A DNA stretch of 64,000 nt from Phenylobacterium sp. GTDB lineage: Bacteria > Pseudomonadota > Alphaproteobacteria > Caulobacterales > Caulobacteraceae. A program made the position numbers and the translations under genes. Positions 8,465 to 17,452 of the stretch are shown here, in pieces. Position 1 is the first letter of the stretch, and every line of letters starts with the position of its first letter. The notes below the pieces were generated by a model, which was not told the DNA's origin, searched no databases, and saw only the letters and a program-made list of their open reading frames with translations. The DNA is taken from contig JAGNIV010000005.1 of NCBI GenBank assembly GCA_018001015.1, positions 1-64,000 on the forward strand. Direction: 5' to 3'.

Positions 8465-9427
8465 ATGCGGTTTCTTGCGGTTACGGCGGTGACGATCGGG
8501 TGTGCGGCGACCACCGCCGCGCTCGGCGCCGCCGTCTTCCCCGCGCCGCGACTGGAAACCTCGCCCGGTGACCAGGTCTTCCAGGAGAACTGGCAGGACC
8601 TGAGGTCCGCCGTCTTCGCCAGGACCGACGCCGTCGCCGCAGACTTCAGCGCGATAGCTCCCCAGGCGGCCACCGTTGACAGGCCCTTGGTGGAGGCCGG
8701 GCTTGAACCCGCCTTCAGTCAGCCGGCCTATACGGGTACGAGGCTCGACCGCACCCATGCGCTGGCGTCGGAGACCTATGTGCCGGGCGAGGGGGTCGCC
8801 CGTTGGAAAGTGGCCGAGGTGGCCTTCGCTCGGCCGGCCCTGGGCGCCGTAGACGCCCTGCGGGTCTCCGTCGGCCAGATCGCCCGCACCCCCGGCGCCC
8901 TGCCGCCCCGGCCGGGACAGGCCGTGGCGACCGACACCGGCGCCTATGCGGTGAGCTATACCCGCGGCTGGCCGAATCTGTGGGCGGTGGAGGCCGGCAA
9001 GTTCGACGTGGACTTCACACCGCACGCCGGGGTGGGCCTCTCAAACGCCGGCGGCGAGGCCGAGGCGGGCGCCGTGGTCCGCTTGCGCAAGAAGGCCGAG
9101 GGCTGGGCCAACAGCCTGGGGGTTCGCGACGGCGCCCGATTTGGCGACCAGGGACGCTGGTATCTGTTCGCCGCCGCCAGCGGCCGGGCCGTGGGTCTCA
9201 ATCTACAGCGGTCCAATGGCGACTGGGGCAATCGGGGGCTTTCCACCGATACCTCCAGCGCCCTGATCAACGATATCCAGGCCGGCGTTGGCTGGCGGAG
9301 GGGGTCCATGCAGGCCTCTCTGGCCTGGATGCGGCGTAAGGTGAAGGCGGCCCATACCCTCATGGGCTGGGACCATCGCGACGACTCGATGGTGGCCGTC
9401 ACCGTTTCGGTCAAGCCGAGGCGCTGA
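8465..9427 (+). CDS. Predicted outer-membrane protein, LpxR/DUF2219-like (copy 1)
   Basis: A 320-residue exported protein with signal peptide MRFLAVTAVTIGCAATTAALGAA. Its C-terminal half (PHAGVGLSNAGGEAEAGA, then GRWYLFAAASGRAVGLNLQ, DIQAGVGWRRGSMQASLAW, ending VSVKPRR) resembles the last strands of the LpxR/DUF2219 outer-membrane beta-barrels, where the corresponding region includes a phrase like GRAV.hN and a terminal series of amphipathic strands. The N-terminal half, where LpxR keeps its catalytic residues, is not recognisable, so lipid A deacylase activity is not supported. The downstream gene is a clear paralogue. The start is the ATG after GGGGTGGGA, two codons inside a GTG. Confidence 0.6.
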   Translation: MRFLAVTAVTIGCAATTAALGAAVFPAPRLETSPGDQVFQENWQDLRSAVFARTDAVAADFSAIAPQAATVDRPLVEAGLEPAFSQPAYTGTRLDRTHALASETYVPGEGVARWKVAEVAFARPALGAVDALRVSVGQIARTPGALPPRPGQAVATDTGAYAVSYTRGWPNLWAVEAGKFDVDFTPHAGVGLSNAGGEAEAGAVVRLRKKAEGWANSLGVRDGARFGDQGRWYLFAAASGRAVGLNLQRSNGDWGNRGLSTDTSSALINDIQAGVGWRRGSMQASLAWMRRKVKAAHTLMGWDHRDDSMVAVTVSVKPRR

Positions 9428-9564
9428 TCTTGCAGGGAAAAACGCAACCCCCGAGGGCGCGGCGATTAAGCATGGGAACCGAATTTGCCGTTGCGCTCTT
9501 CTCTAGGCGTGGAAAGATGTCGCTAGGCCGTACGCTTGGCGACGCGGCAAGGGGAGAAGGCCTC

Positions 9565-10416
9565 ATGAGGTCGATGGCTGGGCTGGCCACCGTCTTCGGG
9601 ATGTGCGGCGGGATGTGCGCGACGAGCGCCTTCGCGCAGTCGACGTCCCTCACCCTCGACTCCGGCGCCGCGCAGCTGATGAGCGCGGCCTTCGACGGCA
9701 AGACCTTTTCGCCGCGCGCTGACTCGGGCGACCTCATCGGCAACCTGCTGGATCGGGAAACCTTTGGGCCGGCCGGTCCCGTGCGCTGGGACAACAGCAA
9801 GGTCACCCTGGGCGACAACGGCGGGGCGGTTGATTCGCTCAGACTCTCGGTCGGCGGAACCCTGCGCGCGCCGGGCGGCGTGCCGATCAATGTCGATCGC
9901 GCCGAATTCCAGGCCCAGGCCTATGAGATCGCCGTCACCCGCGACTGGCCCGACGCGGTCAGCTTCGCCACCGAACGCTATGACGTCTCGCTGTCGCCCC
10001 ACGCGGGCGTCGGCATGTCCAGCGCGGGCGGCTCGGCCGAGGCCGGCGCCATGCTGACCCTGGGCCAGAAGGCCTCCGACGGCCTGAAATCCAGCCTGGG
10101 CGCGATGGGCGTCCGCGACGGCGCCGTGTTTGGAAACGAGGGACGCTGGTATCTGTTCGCCGCGGCCAGCGGCCGGGCCGTGGGCCTGAACATGCAGCGC
10201 GACAACGGCGACTGGAACGGCGCCGGCTGGTCCACAGATCCCTCCAGCGCCCTGATCGGCGACGCCCAGCTCGGGGTCGGCTGGCGCAAGGGGGCCATGC
10301 AGACCTCCTTCGGCTACATCCACCGCGAGGTGAAGGGCCAGCACATGGTCTGGGGCCAGGAGACCAAGGACGATTCGATGGTCGCCTTCTCGCTCTCCAT
10401 CAAACCTCGGCACTAA
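9565..10416 (+). CDS. Predicted outer-membrane protein, LpxR/DUF2219-like (copy 2)
   Basis: A 283-residue paralogue of the preceding gene. The shared block is nearly identical in places: PHAGVGMSSAGGSAEAGA, GRWYLFAAASGRAVGLNMQ, SSALIGDAQLGVGWRKGAMQ and a final SLSIKPRH. The signal peptide is MRSMAGLATVFGMCGGMCATSAFAQ. The start was set at this ATG because it begins the signal peptide and is preceded by GGGGAGAAGG; an open frame 45 codons upstream lacks both. The paralogues differ most in their N-terminal thirds. As in copy 1, the fold assignment rests on the C-terminal beta-strand pattern and function is unknown. Confidence 0.65.
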   Translation: MRSMAGLATVFGMCGGMCATSAFAQSTSLTLDSGAAQLMSAAFDGKTFSPRADSGDLIGNLLDRETFGPAGPVRWDNSKVTLGDNGGAVDSLRLSVGGTLRAPGGVPINVDRAEFQAQAYEIAVTRDWPDAVSFATERYDVSLSPHAGVGMSSAGGSAEAGAMLTLGQKASDGLKSSLGAMGVRDGAVFGNEGRWYLFAAASGRAVGLNMQRDNGDWNGAGWSTDPSSALIGDAQLGVGWRKGAMQTSFGYIHREVKGQHMVWGQETKDDSMVAFSLSIKPRH

Positions 10417-10422
10417 GCCAAA

Positions 10423-10730
10423 AGGCAGGCCTTCCCAGCCTTGGTGGAAGCCCATCCGGTCCTCCCATAGGGCGTGCAGGCATCGGGTCGATGTCCACCC
10501 GCCGCACCACATCCCCCATCTTCGGCGCAACCTCATAGAACCGCGTCCTGCGCGGGCGGAACCTGGCGCATCGGATTGGCTTTCAGCACCTGGTCGCCGC
10601 TGGCCGAATCGTCGTGGTCCCAGGTGTAGGCGTTGGTCAGGCTGTAGGGGACTTCAAGCAGGGTCAGGGCCGCCTCGACGGGGACCGCGCCGGACCCCCG
10701 TGCGCCATAGAGGGTGAGGCCGCGCGTCGC
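10423..10730 (-). pseudogene. Glutathione S-transferase remnant
   Basis: Translating the minus strand from about 10721 gives a GST N-terminal domain: LTLYGARGSGAVPVEAAL, then LLEVPYSLTNAYTWD and KANPMRQVPPAQDAVL, including the NPxxxVP glutathione-binding loop. It ends at a TGA after about 60 residues. No start codon precedes it, only an in-frame TAG. Further on, in other frames, VAPKMGDVVRRVDIDP and ALWEDRMGFHQGWEGL match the C-terminal end of alphaproteobacterial GSTs. The central helical domain is missing and at least one frameshift separates the pieces. It is a decayed gene in the nrdA-nrdB interval. Confidence 0.8.
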
Positions 10731-10748
10731 TGTCTATCCCCATGCAAT

Positions 10749-10795
10749 TCACAACATCTTGGGTGGGTGCGTTAACTCGCCGCTAGATGTTGTCG
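10749..10795 (+). promoter_or_regulatory. Pair of NrdR boxes in the nrdB promoter
   Basis: TCACAACATCTTGGGT (10749-10764) and CCGCTAGATGTTGTCG (10780-10795) both resemble the NrdR consensus and start exactly 31 bp apart, the same geometry as upstream of nrdA. The first copy matches about 13 of 16 consensus positions. A separate promoter for nrdB is expected because it is 2.5 kb from nrdA. Confidence 0.75.
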
Positions 10796-10864
10796 TGGAT
10801 CGATGGCTAAAGTTAATCCGATGACGCGTCGTCCGTCGAATCCGTCCTGCTGGAAAGTCCGCCC

Positions 10865-11905
10865 GTGACCGCCTCTAAAATCGCCCTGCCCGGCCTGCTC
10901 ACTCCTTCCTACGCCTACAAGCCGTTCCGCTATCCGTGGGCCTACGAGTTCTGGAAGAAGCAGCAGCAGGTTCACTGGATGCCGGAGGAGGTCCCGCTCG
11001 GTGAGGACTGCAAGGACTGGGCGACCAAGCTCAACGACCGTGAGCGCAATCTGCTGACCCAGATTTTCCGCTTCTTCACCCAGTCGGACGTCGAGGTGAA
11101 CGACAACTACATGGAGCGCTATTCCCGCGTCTTCAAACCGACCGAAGTGAAGATGATGATGTCGGCCTTCTCCAACATGGAGACGATCCACATCGCGGCC
11201 TACGCCCTGCTGCTCGAAACCATCGGCATGCCCGACAGTGAGTTCACCGCCTTCCTGGATTACCAGGAGATGCGCGACAAGCATGACTACATGCAGAAGT
11301 TCGGCGTCGAGACCAACGCCGACATCGCCCGGACGCTGGCCATGTTCGGCGGCTTCACCGAGGGCCTGCAGCTGTTCGCCAGCTTCGCCATGCTGATGAA
11401 TTTCCCGCGCCACAACAAGATGAAGGGCATGGGCCAGATCGTCTCCTGGTCAGTGCGCGACGAGAGCCTGCACTGCGAGGGCATCATCAAGCTCTACCAC
11501 GCCTTCAACGCCGAGACCGGCGTGGTCACCAAGTCGGTGGCCGACGACATCATCGACTGCTGCAAGACCGTGGTGGGCCTGGAGGACAAGTTCATCGACC
11601 TGGCCTTCTCGGCCGGCGAGGTCCAGGGCATGACGCCTGAGGACATCAAGGCCTATATCCGCTTCATCGCCGACTGGCGCCTGCGCCAGCTGCACCTGCC
11701 GGAAGTGTTCGGCGGCGCGCGCGAAAACCCGCTGCCCTGGCTGCAGTCCATGCTGTCGGGGGTCGAGCACGCCAACTTCTTCGAGGCCCGCTCGACCGAA
11801 TATTCCAAGGCCGCCACCAAGGGCCAATGGCACGGCGAGGCCGGCGTCTGGGCTGAATTCGACCGTTCCCTGTCGCGGCGCGCGGAAGACATTCCGGCGG
11901 AGTGA
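10865..11905 (+). CDS. nrdB: Class Ia ribonucleoside-diphosphate reductase, beta subunit
   Basis: The radical-generating subunit that houses the diiron-tyrosyl cofactor and docks to NrdA. The 346-residue ferritin-like protein shows the diiron ligand segments WMPEEV, NMETIHIAAYA (E-x-x-H-x-x-x-Y, with the radical tyrosine in this neighbourhood) and DESLHCEGI (E-x-x-H). The C-terminal end is short and acidic (RAEDIPAE), as expected for the peptide that binds NrdA. The start is GTG, preceded by GGAAAG at about 8 bp. No ATP-cone is fused to the N-terminus, so the specialised cone seen in some NrdB families is absent too. Control of the enzyme by dATP would then have to come from NrdR acting on transcription. 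Confidence 0.95.
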   Translation: MTASKIALPGLLTPSYAYKPFRYPWAYEFWKKQQQVHWMPEEVPLGEDCKDWATKLNDRERNLLTQIFRFFTQSDVEVNDNYMERYSRVFKPTEVKMMMSAFSNMETIHIAAYALLLETIGMPDSEFTAFLDYQEMRDKHDYMQKFGVETNADIARTLAMFGGFTEGLQLFASFAMLMNFPRHNKMKGMGQIVSWSVRDESLHCEGIIKLYHAFNAETGVVTKSVADDIIDCCKTVVGLEDKFIDLAFSAGEVQGMTPEDIKAYIRFIADWRLRQLHLPEVFGGARENPLPWLQSMLSGVEHANFFEARSTEYSKAATKGQWHGEAGVWAEFDRSLSRRAEDIPAE

Positions 11906-11937
11906 GGGTCCGCCTCCCGAGGTGAGCGGTCTGGGGG

Positions 11938-12876
11938 CTAGCTGGACCAGGGACCCCGCTCGGCGGGGCTCACCGGCACCGCCGTTCCCGACCGCCGCGA
12001 CCCGCCGCTCACCGTGGGGCCCCGCCCGGCCAACTTCATCAGCTCGGCCACCCGGTTTTGGGTCGCCGGATGGGTGGAGAACAGGTTGTCGGCGCCCTCG
12101 CCTGACAGCGGGTTGATGATGAACATGTGGCTGGTGGCCGGATTGCGCTCGGCCTGATGGTTGACCATGCCGCCCCGCGCATAGGCCTCGATCTTCTGCA
12201 GGGCTGAGGCGAGCGCCTCCGGATCACCGCAGATCTCGGCCCCGCCGGCGTCGGCGCCGTATTCCCGGTGGCGGCTGATGGCCATCTGCACCAGGGCCGC
12301 GGCGATGGGCGCCAGGATGGCGATGGCGATCACGCCGAGGATCCCGCCCGGCCGATCACGGTCATTGCCCTGGAAGAAGAAGGCGAAGTTGGCGAGCGCC
12401 GAGATGGCGCCGGCGATGGTCGCGGTCACGGTCATGGTGAGCGTATCGCGGTTGCGCACATGGGCCAGCTCGTGGGCCATCACGCCCCGGATTTCCCGGC
12501 GGTCCAGCATCCGCAGCAGGCCGAGATTGGCCGCCACCGCAGCGTGCTCGGGGTCGCGGCCGGTGGCGAAGGCGTTCGGCTGGTCGGAATCGATTAGATA
12601 GACCTTCGGGCGCGGCATGCCGGCCCGGTCGGACATCTCATGGACGTCGGCGGCGAAATTGGCGATCAGGCGGTCGGGATGGGTCTCGTCCACCTTCTGG
12701 GCGCCGTACATCCGCAGCACGATCTTGTCGGAGTTCCAGTAGCTGACGGCGTTCATCGCCACCGCCAGCACCAGGGCGATGGCCATGCCGCCGGCCCCGC
12801 CGATCAGGTAGCCGGCGCCGACGAAGAGGGCGGTCATCGCCGCCAGCAACATGAAGGTTCGAAGATGGTTGTGCAT
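11938..12876 (-). CDS. htpX: Membrane zinc metalloprotease HtpX
   Basis: HtpX is an M48 endopeptidase of the inner membrane that helps degrade misfolded membrane proteins. The 312-residue protein has two N-terminal membrane segments (residues 7-28 and 30-48), the zinc motif HELAH at 135-139, two further hydrophobic stretches (about 148-170 and 180-200) and the third ligand region in [14 protein letters not shown]. The start [10 protein letters not shown] was chosen because the frame upstream is only an open shadow. The C-terminal tail after AELMKLAGR is Ser/Gly/Arg-rich and longer than in E. coli. It is convergent with nrdB. Confidence 0.93.
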   Translation of the reverse strand: MHNHLRTFMLLAAMTALFVGAGYLIGGAGGMAIALVLAVAMNAVSYWNSDKIVLRMYGAQKVDETHPDRLIANFAADVHEMSDRAGMPRPKVYLIDSDQPNAFATGRDPEHAAVAANLGLLRMLDRREIRGVMAHELAHVRNRDTLTMTVTATIAGAISALANFAFFFQGNDRDRPGGILGVIAIAILAPIAAALVQMAISRHREYGADAGGAEICGDPEALASALQKIEAYARGGMVNHQAERNPATSHMFIINPLSGEGADNLFSTHPATQNRVAELMKLAGRGPTVSGGSRRSGTAVPVSPAERGPWSS

Positions 12877-12932
12877 GGGTCCCTTGGGGCCAGTGTGGTC
12901 CCAGGGGATATGGGGGCGCGCGGGCCGGTAGG

Positions 12933-14444
12933 CTAGCCCGCCCGCCGCGACCGGGCCGGCGCGACAGCGGGCAGGGGGCCGGTCGCCGCCGCGCTTTGCC
13001 GAAGACGCACCTCCACCGCCTCGGCCGGCATGGGCCGCGCGAACAGGAAGCCCTGCAGGCGGTCGCAACCGGCGGCCCGCAGGAACAGGGCCTGAGCCTC
13101 GTCCTCCACGCCCTCCGCGACGATGCGGCACTCCAGCGACTTGGCGGCGTTCAGCATGGCCCGCACCAGCTTGGAGACCCGCGGCTCGCGGCCCACATCG
13201 CCGATCAGCGATTGGTCCAGCTTCACGGTATGGATCGGCAGCTGCATGAGGGCGCGAAGGTTCGAATAGCCGGTGCCGAAGTCGTCCAGCGCCACGCGGA
13301 CGCCGCAGGCGGCCAGCCGCTCGATGTGCCGCCGCGCCAGGTCCAGGTCGTCCACCAGGAAGGTCTCGGTGATCTCGACGGTCAGCGCCGTGGCCGGCAG
13401 GTCGGTCGCCCGCAGGCGGCCGATCAGGTCGCGGGAGAAGGATGGATCCAGCAGCTCCCGCGGCGAGACGTTGCACGAGATGGTGTCGATCAGGCCCTCT
13501 GCGACCCAGGGCGCGGCGCGCTGGCAGGCGGCGGCGAACACCGTGGCGTCCATCTGGCCGATCAGGCCCAGTTCCTCGGCCAGCGGCACGAAGGCCCCCG
13601 GCAGCAGCAGGCCCTGCTCGGGGTGGTTCCAGCGCGCCAGCACCTCCACCCCGACGATGCGGCTGTCCTGCGCGTTCACCACCGGCTGATACCAGGGGAC
13701 GATCTCGCCGGCGGGGATGGCGCGGCGCAGGTCGGTTTCCAGACTGCTACGCCGGTTGCTGGCCTCGCGCAGCGCGTTGTCGAACACCGAGGCGCGGCGG
13801 CCGCCGCCGGCCTTGGCGCGGTAGAGGGCCATGTCGGCGAAGCGCTGCAGGGCCGTGGCGTCCTCGGCGTCGCCGGGGAACACCGCCACGCCCATCGAGG
13901 CGCTGGGGGCCACCGTGCGGCCGTAGATCCAAAAGGGCTGAGCCAGGGCCGCGGTGATCTGGTCGGCGCGGGCGGCCACATCGCCATGGAAGCTGATCAG
14001 GGCGAACTCGTCGCCGCCCAGACGGGCCACCAGGTCGCCAGGCCGGGCCTGGGCCCGCAGCCGGGCGCCGATCTCGTTCAGCAGCAGGTCGCCAGCGTGG
14101 TGGCCCAGGGTGTCGTTGAGATGCTTGAAACGGTCCAGGTCGATGACGAACAGGGCCACGGGCTCGCCCGCCTCCTGGGCGTCCTCCAGCCGCTCGATCA
14201 GGGCCGAGGTGAAGGCGCCGCGATTGAGCAGGCCGGTCAGGGCGTCGGTCCGGGCCAGGTGCAGGGTCAGGGACCGCTCGGCCTCCAGCTCAGCGACCCG
14301 AACGCTGAGCGCGGCGCTCATCGCGCGGAAATCCTCGCCGGCCTGATGCAGCTCTTGGGTGCGGGTCTCAAGCAGGGCCTCGGCCTCGCGTCGCGCGCGG
14401 CCGTCCTCCCTGCGTCTCTCCGTCGAGCCGTTCAAGCCCGCCAT
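12933..14444 (-). CDS. GGDEF-EAL cyclic-di-GMP signalling protein
   Basis: A 503-residue soluble protein with a short N-terminal coiled-coil (about 10-62), a GGDEF domain and an EAL domain. GGDEF is intact at 143-147, preceded by an RxxD inhibitory site (RPGD, 134-137), so diguanylate cyclase activity is plausible. The EAL signature reads EVL (267-269), which keeps the catalytic glutamate; downstream residues [38 protein letters not shown] and [10 protein letters not shown] all match active phosphodiesterases. It has no membrane segment or recognised sensory domain. It is transcribed alone and lies 56 bp upstream of htpX. Confidence 0.93.
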   Translation of the reverse strand: MAGLNGSTERRREDGRARREAEALLETRTQELHQAGEDFRAMSAALSVRVAELEAERSLTLHLARTDALTGLLNRGAFTSALIERLEDAQEAGEPVALFVIDLDRFKHLNDTLGHHAGDLLLNEIGARLRAQARPGDLVARLGGDEFALISFHGDVAARADQITAALAQPFWIYGRTVAPSASMGVAVFPGDAEDATALQRFADMALYRAKAGGGRRASVFDNALREASNRRSSLETDLRRAIPAGEIVPWYQPVVNAQDSRIVGVEVLARWNHPEQGLLLPGAFVPLAEELGLIGQMDATVFAAACQRAAPWVAEGLIDTISCNVSPRELLDPSFSRDLIGRLRATDLPATALTVEITETFLVDDLDLARRHIERLAACGVRVALDDFGTGYSNLRALMQLPIHTVKLDQSLIGDVGREPRVSKLVRAMLNAAKSLECRIVAEGVEDEAQALFLRAAGCDRLQGFLFARPMPAEAVEVRLRQSAAATGPLPAVAPARSRRAG

Positions 14445-14504
14445 TGCCGTTCCCCCAGGCTTCTGCCCGCGGGACGAACTTAGACGGAAGGGCGGAATCG
14501 ACCG

Positions 14505-15878
14505 TTAACGGCGTCTGGCGAAGTCAGGCCTGGGCGGCGGTCGCCCCTCCGGCAGTCTCAGGAGGCTCACCAGGCCCGCCAGCAGCGCCATGACCGCACC
14601 GATCCCGAGCCCGATCCTTGGGGCGGCCATCGTGGAGGTCAGGCTGAACAGCAGGGTCATCACCAGCGCCCCGGCGGTCTGGCCCGTCAGCCGCGCGGTC
14701 GCCTGCAGGCCCCCCGCCGCACCACTGCGGCTCAGAGGCGCGGCCAGGAACATGTTGCGGTTGTTGGGCGTCTGAAAGAGGCCGAAGCCCAGGCCGCAGA
14801 GCACGGTGATCGGCACGAGCAGGCCAGGGTCGGCCCGCAGCGGTGCGAGCGCCGCGGCCGCCAGCCCGAGCGCCAGGCAGCCCCCGCCCATGGCGCAGAG
14901 CCGGGTGGTGGACACCCTGTCGGCCAGACGGCCTGCGAGCGTGGCGGTCAGGGCGACGCACAACGGCCAGGGGGTCATGTAGAGGCCCGCCGTCAGGGGC
15001 GTCTGGCCAAGCCCATGCTGCAGATAGAAGGGCAGGGCCACCAGGGCGGCGGCCTGGCCGGTGAAGCAGCAGACCGAGGCGATCACGGAGAGGCGGAAGG
15101 CGCGGCCCCGCAGCAGGTCCAGCGGGATCAGCGGCGCGGTCTTCGGCAGCTCCCGGAGGACCAGGGCCGCCAAGCCCAAGGCGGAGCCCGCCAGCAGGGA
15201 CAGGGCCTGGCCCGGCGCGGTGGGAAGCCGCTCGGCCCCCACCACCAGGCCGCCGAACACCAGGCCGTTGAGGCCGATGCTGCGCAGGTCTAGCCGCGTT
15301 CCCGTCCCTTCCGATCGCGGCAGTGCGCGGCCGGCGAGCAGCGCCGCCACGCCGATCGGCAGGTTTATCGCCCAGAGCCAGGGCCATTCGGCGACGGAGA
15401 GGATCACCGCGCCGAGGCTGGGCGCCGCAGCCGAGGCCAGGGCGACGGTCAGGGCGTTCCAGCCGATCGCGGCGCCCAGCTTGGAGGACGGAACACAGAC
15501 GCGGAGCAGCGCGATCCCCAGCGCCATCACCGCAGCGCCCCCCAGCCCCTGGACGAACCGCGCCGCCAGCAGCCAGGGCAGGGATGGCGACAGGGCGCAC
15601 GCCGCCGACGCGACCGTGAAGAGGGCGACGCCGCTGCTGAACACCCGACGGTCGCCGAACCTCTCGCCCAGGGCGGCGCAGGGCAGCAGGGCCATGACCA
15701 GGGCGGTCTGGTAGGCGGTGACGATCAGCACCGCCTCGGCCGGCGCCGCCTGCAGGGCGCGCGCCAGGTTCGGCAGGGCGACATTGACGATGCCTGCGTC
15801 CAGCACCACGAGGGTCATGGCGGCCAGCACCGCGCTGATCGCGACCCGTCCGCGGCCCGTCGGGAGACCGCCGGTCAT
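14505..15878 (-). CDS. MFS transporter of the DHA2 (EmrB/QacA) type
   Basis: A 457-residue polytopic protein with about 14 hydrophobic segments. The first helix carries VVLDAGIVNVALPNLA, the DHA2 drug:H+ antiporter motif; helices 2-3 hold ALGERFGDRRVF (motif A). Export of a drug or metabolite is likely, substrate unknown. The start MTGGLPTGRG overlaps the stop of the upstream cupin-like gene by 4 bp (ATGA), so the two are translationally coupled. The divergent LysR gene beyond the cupin gene is the probable regulator. Confidence 0.9.
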   Translation of the reverse strand: MTGGLPTGRGRVAISAVLAAMTLVVLDAGIVNVALPNLARALQAAPAEAVLIVTAYQTALVMALLPCAALGERFGDRRVFSSGVALFTVASAACALSPSLPWLLAARFVQGLGGAAVMALGIALLRVCVPSSKLGAAIGWNALTVALASAAAPSLGAVILSVAEWPWLWAINLPIGVAALLAGRALPRSEGTGTRLDLRSIGLNGLVFGGLVVGAERLPTAPGQALSLLAGSALGLAALVLRELPKTAPLIPLDLLRGRAFRLSVIASVCCFTGQAAALVALPFYLQHGLGQTPLTAGLYMTPWPLCVALTATLAGRLADRVSTTRLCAMGGGCLALGLAAAALAPLRADPGLLVPITVLCGLGFGLFQTPNNRNMFLAAPLSRSGAAGGLQATARLTGQTAGALVMTLLFSLTSTMAAPRIGLGIGAVMALLAGLVSLLRLPEGRPPPRPDFARRR

Positions 15879-16417
15879 GCGCCTGTGGTCCAGGCGCCGT
15901 CCCGCTCCACATAGCGGGTCACGCGGTGTTCCTGCCGGTCCTCGACCTTCAGGTCGCGCTCGGTGAACCGGAACAGCAGGGCCGGGCTGGGCCCGCAGCG
16001 CGTGTCGTGGATGTCCCCGGGCAGGTAGACCTGGGCCTGACCCGCGCCGACCCGGGTGGCGTTCCGCTTTACCAGCCGCACCTGGCCGTCGGGCTGGGCG
16101 ACCCGGGCATAGGTCCCCATCTCGCTCTCGCCGTCCTGCACCGCATAGATCACCCAGGCGCGGCCGTGGTCGTGGGGCGGCCGGTAAAGCCCTCCCGGCT
16201 CGGCGTGGGCCAGCAGCACGAACCCGTGGTCGGGATCGCGGTAGAGTTCCTGGCTCAGCGGCCGGTCGCGATGCAGCTGGGCCAGCCAGTGCTCCGAGGG
16301 CGAGGCCCGAACCAGCTGTTCCAGGCCCTGACGGCACTCGGCGGCCAGTTCGCTGGTCAGCGGTCCCCAGGCCGCCCGCGCCCTTTCGATGAATGTTTCC
16401 AGAGCGTTCCGCGCCAT
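15875..16417 (-). CDS. Cupin-like (double-stranded beta-helix) metal-dependent protein
   Basis: A 180-residue protein of the cysteine-dioxygenase-like cupin group (predicted metal-dependent double-stranded beta-helix proteins). The metal site is visible as PPHDHGRAWVIYA, with a later histidine in YLPGDIHDTR. No substrate can be assigned. The start MARNAL was preferred to an ATG eight codons upstream because AAGGAAGGACAGGAC lies just before it. It is the first gene of a two-gene operon with the MFS exporter (4-bp overlap), which suggests it modifies or destroys the molecule that the pump exports. Confidence 0.75.
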   Translation of the reverse strand: MARNALETFIERARAAWGPLTSELAAECRQGLEQLVRASPSEHWLAQLHRDRPLSQELYRDPDHGFVLLAHAEPGGLYRPPHDHGRAWVIYAVQDGESEMGTYARVAQPDGQVRLVKRNATRVGAGQAQVYLPGDIHDTRCGPSPALLFRFTERDLKVEDRQEHRVTRYVERDGAWTTGA

Positions 16418-16557
16418 CGTCCTGTCCTTCCTTGGGTCCATGGGGGTTGACCAGGGAAGGGTACGGACAGCGAGAATGCGGCGGAAGACGCAGCATTTGC
16501 AGGTTATTGTTGCATCAAACGCGCTATATTCAGCGCGGCCTACGCTAGGCTCGCCCC

Positions 16558-17448
16558 ATGTCCACGCCTGACTTCAATCTGCTGCTGACCCTCGACATCC
16601 TGCTGACCGAGGGCAGCGTGGCGCGGGCCGCCCGGCGGCTGCAGCTGAGTCCCTCGGCGATGAGCCGCGCCCTGTCGCGCCTGCGCGAGACCACCGGGGA
16701 TCCCCTGCTGGTCCGGGCGGGGCGTGGTCTGGTTCCCACCCCCCGGGCCCTGGCTCTGCGCGAGGAGGTACGTCGGCTGGTGCAGGATGTCCAAGCGGTT
16801 CTACGGCCCGACGAGACGCTCGATCTGCCACGCCTGACACGAACCTTCACCCTGCGGACCAGCGACGGCTTCGTCGAAAGCTTCGGCGCCGCGCTGCTCG
16901 CCGCGATCGCCGAGGAGGCTCAGGGCGTGCGGCTGCACTTCCTGCAGAAGCCGGACAAGGACAGCGCCCCGCTGCGTGACGGCCGGGTGGACCTGGAAAC
17001 CGGGGTCATCGAGGCCTCGCTGGGCCCCGAGGTGCGCAGCCAAGCCCTGTTCGCCGACCGGCTGCTGGGCGTCGTGCGCGGCGGGCATCCCCTGTGCAAT
17101 GGCTCGATCACCGCGCGGCGCTATGCCGAGGGCAGGCATGTCATCGTCTCACGGACCGGTCTTGAGGGTGACGCCGTCGATCTGCCGTTCCTGCCGCCCG
17201 GCCTGGTCCGCAAGGTCGACACCCTCGTCAGCGGCTTCTCGTCGGCCCTGGCCCTGGCGCGGGCCTCGGACCTGATCGCCACGGTCCCTGAGCGGCACAC
17301 CCAAAACCTGCGGGACGGGATGTTCAGTTTTCCCCTGCCGGTGGCGTCACAGGTCTTCACCGTCTCGATGCTCTGGCACCCGCGCCTGGACGCCGACCCG
17401 GCGCACCGCTGGCTGCGTGGAAAGCTCCGCCGGGTCTGCACTGGCTAG
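16558..17448 (+). CDS. LysR-family transcriptional regulator
   Basis: A 296-residue LysR-type regulator. The N-terminal winged helix-turn-helix is clear (LTEGSVARAARRLQLSPSAMSRALSRLRE, residues about 15-45, followed by LLVRAGRGLVPTPRA). The rest is the two-lobed effector-binding domain, of the NodD/PcpR-like group where TRTFTLRTSDGF opens lobe one. It is divergent from the cupin-MFS operon across a 140-bp gap, the standard position for a LysR regulator of that operon. Confidence 0.9.
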   Translation: MSTPDFNLLLTLDILLTEGSVARAARRLQLSPSAMSRALSRLRETTGDPLLVRAGRGLVPTPRALALREEVRRLVQDVQAVLRPDETLDLPRLTRTFTLRTSDGFVESFGAALLAAIAEEAQGVRLHFLQKPDKDSAPLRDGRVDLETGVIEASLGPEVRSQALFADRLLGVVRGGHPLCNGSITARRYAEGRHVIVSRTGLEGDAVDLPFLPPGLVRKVDTLVSGFSSALALARASDLIATVPERHTQNLRDGMFSFPLPVASQVFTVSMLWHPRLDADPAHRWLRGKLRRVCTG

Positions 17449-17452
17449 GGTC

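Noticed and set aside
12877-13476. Long N-terminal extension of HtpX
   Set aside because: Overlaps the C-terminal EAL coding region on another frame and lacks any domain; [10 protein letters not shown] is the normal HtpX start.
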